From NCBI RefSeq assembly GCF_036898465.1, contig NZ_JARUMJ010000001.1:1116001-1180000 (forward strand): DNA of 64,000 nt, read 5' to 3'. Made by a program: the position numbers and the translations under genes. Below are positions 62,215 to 64,000 of the stretch, piece by piece. Position 1 is the stretch's first letter; every line of letters begins with the position of its first letter. A model generated the notes under the pieces. The model saw only the letters and a list, made by a program, of their open reading frames with translations. It made no database searches and had not been told where the DNA came from. The stretch comes from Streptomyces sp. B21-105 (GTDB lineage: Bacteria > Actinomycetota > Actinomycetes > Streptomycetales > Streptomycetaceae).

Positions 62215-64000
62215 ATGACCGTCAACCGAAGACTTGTGTCACAAGCAACAGCCGCCGCACTGTGCGCGCTGGCAGTCGTGCTCGCGTCGATCGTGCTCAT
62301 ACCCGCGCAGCGGGCCTTCGCCGCGGGCACCACGTACTTCGTGAGCGCGAACGGCAGCGACAGCAACGCCGGAACCAGCAGCAGCGCGCCCTGGCGCTCG
62401 CTGAGCAAGGTGAACGCGACGACGTTCCAGCCCGGCGACACCATTCGCTTCGAGACCGGTGACAGCTGGACCGGACAGCTGTGGCCGAAGGGGTCCGGCG
62501 CCGACGGCGCCCCGATCGCCATCGACAGCTACGGAACGGGTGCCAAGCCGAAGATCGCCGGCCAGGGCACCGTCGGCGACGCGGTGCGGCTGAACAACCA
62601 GCAGTACTGGGAGATCCGCAACCTCGACGTGTCGAACGCGGTACCCACCGGGACGACAGACGGTTCGAAGCTCGGCGACTTCCGCGGCATCGGCGTGCAC
62701 GGTGACAACGGCCAGACCCTGCACCACTTCGTGATCGACTCGGTGGACGTGCACGACGTCACCGGCGAGGTCAAGTGGGTCGGCGGCAGTACCGCCGACA
62801 ACAAGCCGGGTATTTCCTTCGTGCAGGGTTGGGACCGCTCGAAGGACACCGGCGGCATCGCCTTCCTCACCGGCGTCCAGGACATCACCGCGCCCGGCGC
62901 CCCCACGGTGCTCGACGGCATCACCGTGGAGAACTCCACCATCAAGAACACCTCGTTCAGCGGGATCGTCACGAAGCAGTACGCCGGTGACGCGCCCGGT
63001 GCCGTCTTCACCGGCTGGGGCAAGCGCGCCACGGCCACCGACCCCGCCTACACCCCGTACACCGACGTCACGTTCCGCGGCAACTACATCACTCAGGCGA
63101 ACACCCCCTACGGCTGCAACGGGATCTACCTCACCGGCGTCCGGGGCGGACTCGTCGAGGGCAACGTGATCGACCGGGTCGGCGTCTCCGGCGTCGAGAC
63201 CAACATGGCCGACAACGTCACCGTCCAGCACAACGAGATCATGGGCACCCACCTCTCCTCGGGCGGTGCCGACCAGAACGCCCTGGACCCCGACATCGGC
63301 ACCACCAACCAGGTGTTCCAGTACAACTACCTCCATGACAACGGCGACGGCATCCTGCTGTGCGCGTGCAACTCCGCGGTCAAGTTCGGCAGCGTGGTGC
63401 TCCGGTACAACGTCATCACCGGCAGCACACGGTGGAACATCCACATGTCGCAGCAGAGCGGCACGGTGGCGAGCATCTACAACAACACCATCGCCAACAC
63501 CAATTCGCAGAACATGGTGACCGGCGGTGTCTCCGGCAAGGCGACGTTCACCAACAACCTGTTCGTCTCCGGGCAGTCCGCGCCCACGTTCGTACAAAAG
63601 TCGACCATCATCTACAACAACAACGGCTACTCGGACAACCTGACGACCGTGCCCACGTCCGACGCGAACGCCGTGGTCGGCGCTCCGCAGTTCGTGAACG
63701 CCGCCGTCACGGGGCCGTACGGCGACGTGAACGGCCCGAGACTCGACACGGCGGCGAACTTCGCGCTCCAGTCGGGATCGGTGTTCGTCGACGCCGGAGC
63801 CACCGTCACCGGCAACGGCGGCCTCGACTACGCCGGGGCGACCGTGCCGATCGGGAACGGTCCGGAGATCGGCGCCTTCGAACGCGGCGCGCCCGACATC
63901 GCGTTCACGGACACGTTCGACGGCCTGGCGACGGGCGCTCTCGCCAACGGGACCAACGGATGGCGGGTCATCTCGACCAACAACGACGTCTCCGTGGTGG
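62215..64000 (+). CDS. Secreted right-handed beta-helix protein (3' end cut by window)
   Basis: At least 595 residues; ATG 62215 with AGAGGA upstream, open to the last base. Signal peptide: AAALCALAVVLASIVLIPAQ, cleavage near AFA. Then a parallel beta-helix of the polysaccharide-lyase/hydrolase type: TYFVSANGSDSNAGTSSSAP, WRSLSKVNATTFQPGDTIRF, YWEIRNLDVSNAVPTG, and repeated strands with N-x-I/V turns (GNVIDRV, NNTIANTNSQNMVTG, TFTNNLFVSG). Near the window end a new domain begins (FTDTFDGLATGALANG), probably a carbohydrate-binding or jelly-roll module. It shares its operator with GH59, so it probably works on the same plant polysaccharide. Confidence 0.8.
   Translation, partial: MTVNRRLVSQATAAALCALAVVLASIVLIPAQRAFAAGTTYFVSANGSDSNAGTSSSAPWRSLSKVNATTFQPGDTIRFETGDSWTGQLWPKGSGADGAPIAIDSYGTGAKPKIAGQGTVGDAVRLNNQQYWEIRNLDVSNAVPTGTTDGSKLGDFRGIGVHGDNGQTLHHFVIDSVDVHDVTGEVKWVGGSTADNKPGISFVQGWDRSKDTGGIAFLTGVQDITAPGAPTVLDGITVENSTIKNTSFSGIVTKQYAGDAPGAVFTGWGKRATATDPAYTPYTDVTFRGNYITQANTPYGCNGIYLTGVRGGLVEGNVIDRVGVSGVETNMADNVTVQHNEIMGTHLSSGGADQNALDPDIGTTNQVFQYNYLHDNGDGILLCACNSAVKFGSVVLRYNVITGSTRWNIHMSQQSGTVASIYNNTIANTNSQNMVTGGVSGKATFTNNLFVSGQSAPTFVQKSTIIYNNNGYSDNLTTVPTSDANAVVGAPQFVNAAVTGPYGDVNGPRLDTAANFALQSGSVFVDAGATVTGNGGLDYAGATVPIGNGPEIGAFERGAPDIAFTDTFDGLATGALANGTNGWRVISTNNDVSVV

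Overview
The window is high-GC, with GTG starts and dense stop/start overlaps. It encodes Streptomyces-type proteins such as DUF6243, CE2 and GH59 enzymes and many actinobacterial transposase families. It is most likely a Streptomyces or close-relative chromosome, in an accessory region.

Region 1 (about 1-38,130) is a defence island. It opens inside a class 1 DISARM operon (drmMI, drmA, drmB, drmC; 1-9623; drmD would lie upstream of the window). A convergent Vsr-like nuclease gene follows (9878-10495). Next come a resolvase remnant split by an intact ISAs1-family element, a coiled-coil protein of unknown function, and a two-gene short-Argonaute system of the SPARDA type (DREN-APAZ plus short pAgo, 13992-16933). 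A Gabija pair (gajA/gajB, 18822-22795) is preceded on the same strand by an overlapping pair of unknown genes, one with an HExxH motif (23126-24891). From 25 to 33 kb there are PD-(D/E)XK-like orphan proteins, small unknown genes, a possible decayed type I-E CRISPR fragment and many broken transposases. The island closes with a two-gene unit: a Ser/Thr kinase fused to a UPF1-like superfamily 1 helicase, overlapping a PLD-type (HKD) nuclease gene (33275-38126). This pair is the best candidate here for an uncharacterised defence system.

Region 2 (38.5-41.2 kb) is a mobile-element boundary: an intact IS701-family element with TTAG target duplications, a TnpB remnant and an IS5-family remnant.

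Region 3 (41.2-64 kb) is metabolic. A secreted tandem CE2-type esterase sits behind a perfect CebR-type operator. A membrane molybdopterin oxidoreductase and a small membrane protein are divergent from a NarL-type two-component system. A LysR-controlled aromatic-degradation operon (48895-55184) encodes two FAH-family hydrolases, a cyclase-family protein, an FAD monooxygenase, an ACMSD-like amidohydrolase and an extradiol dioxygenase. It ends in a decayed second monooxygenase and a TetR gene. Two divergent LacI-family regulators precede a secreted GH59 galactosidase and a secreted beta-helix protein that runs off the window. These last two genes share an almost identical promoter/operator block (27 of 29 bases), so they probably form one regulon.

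No rRNA or tRNA gene was recognised.
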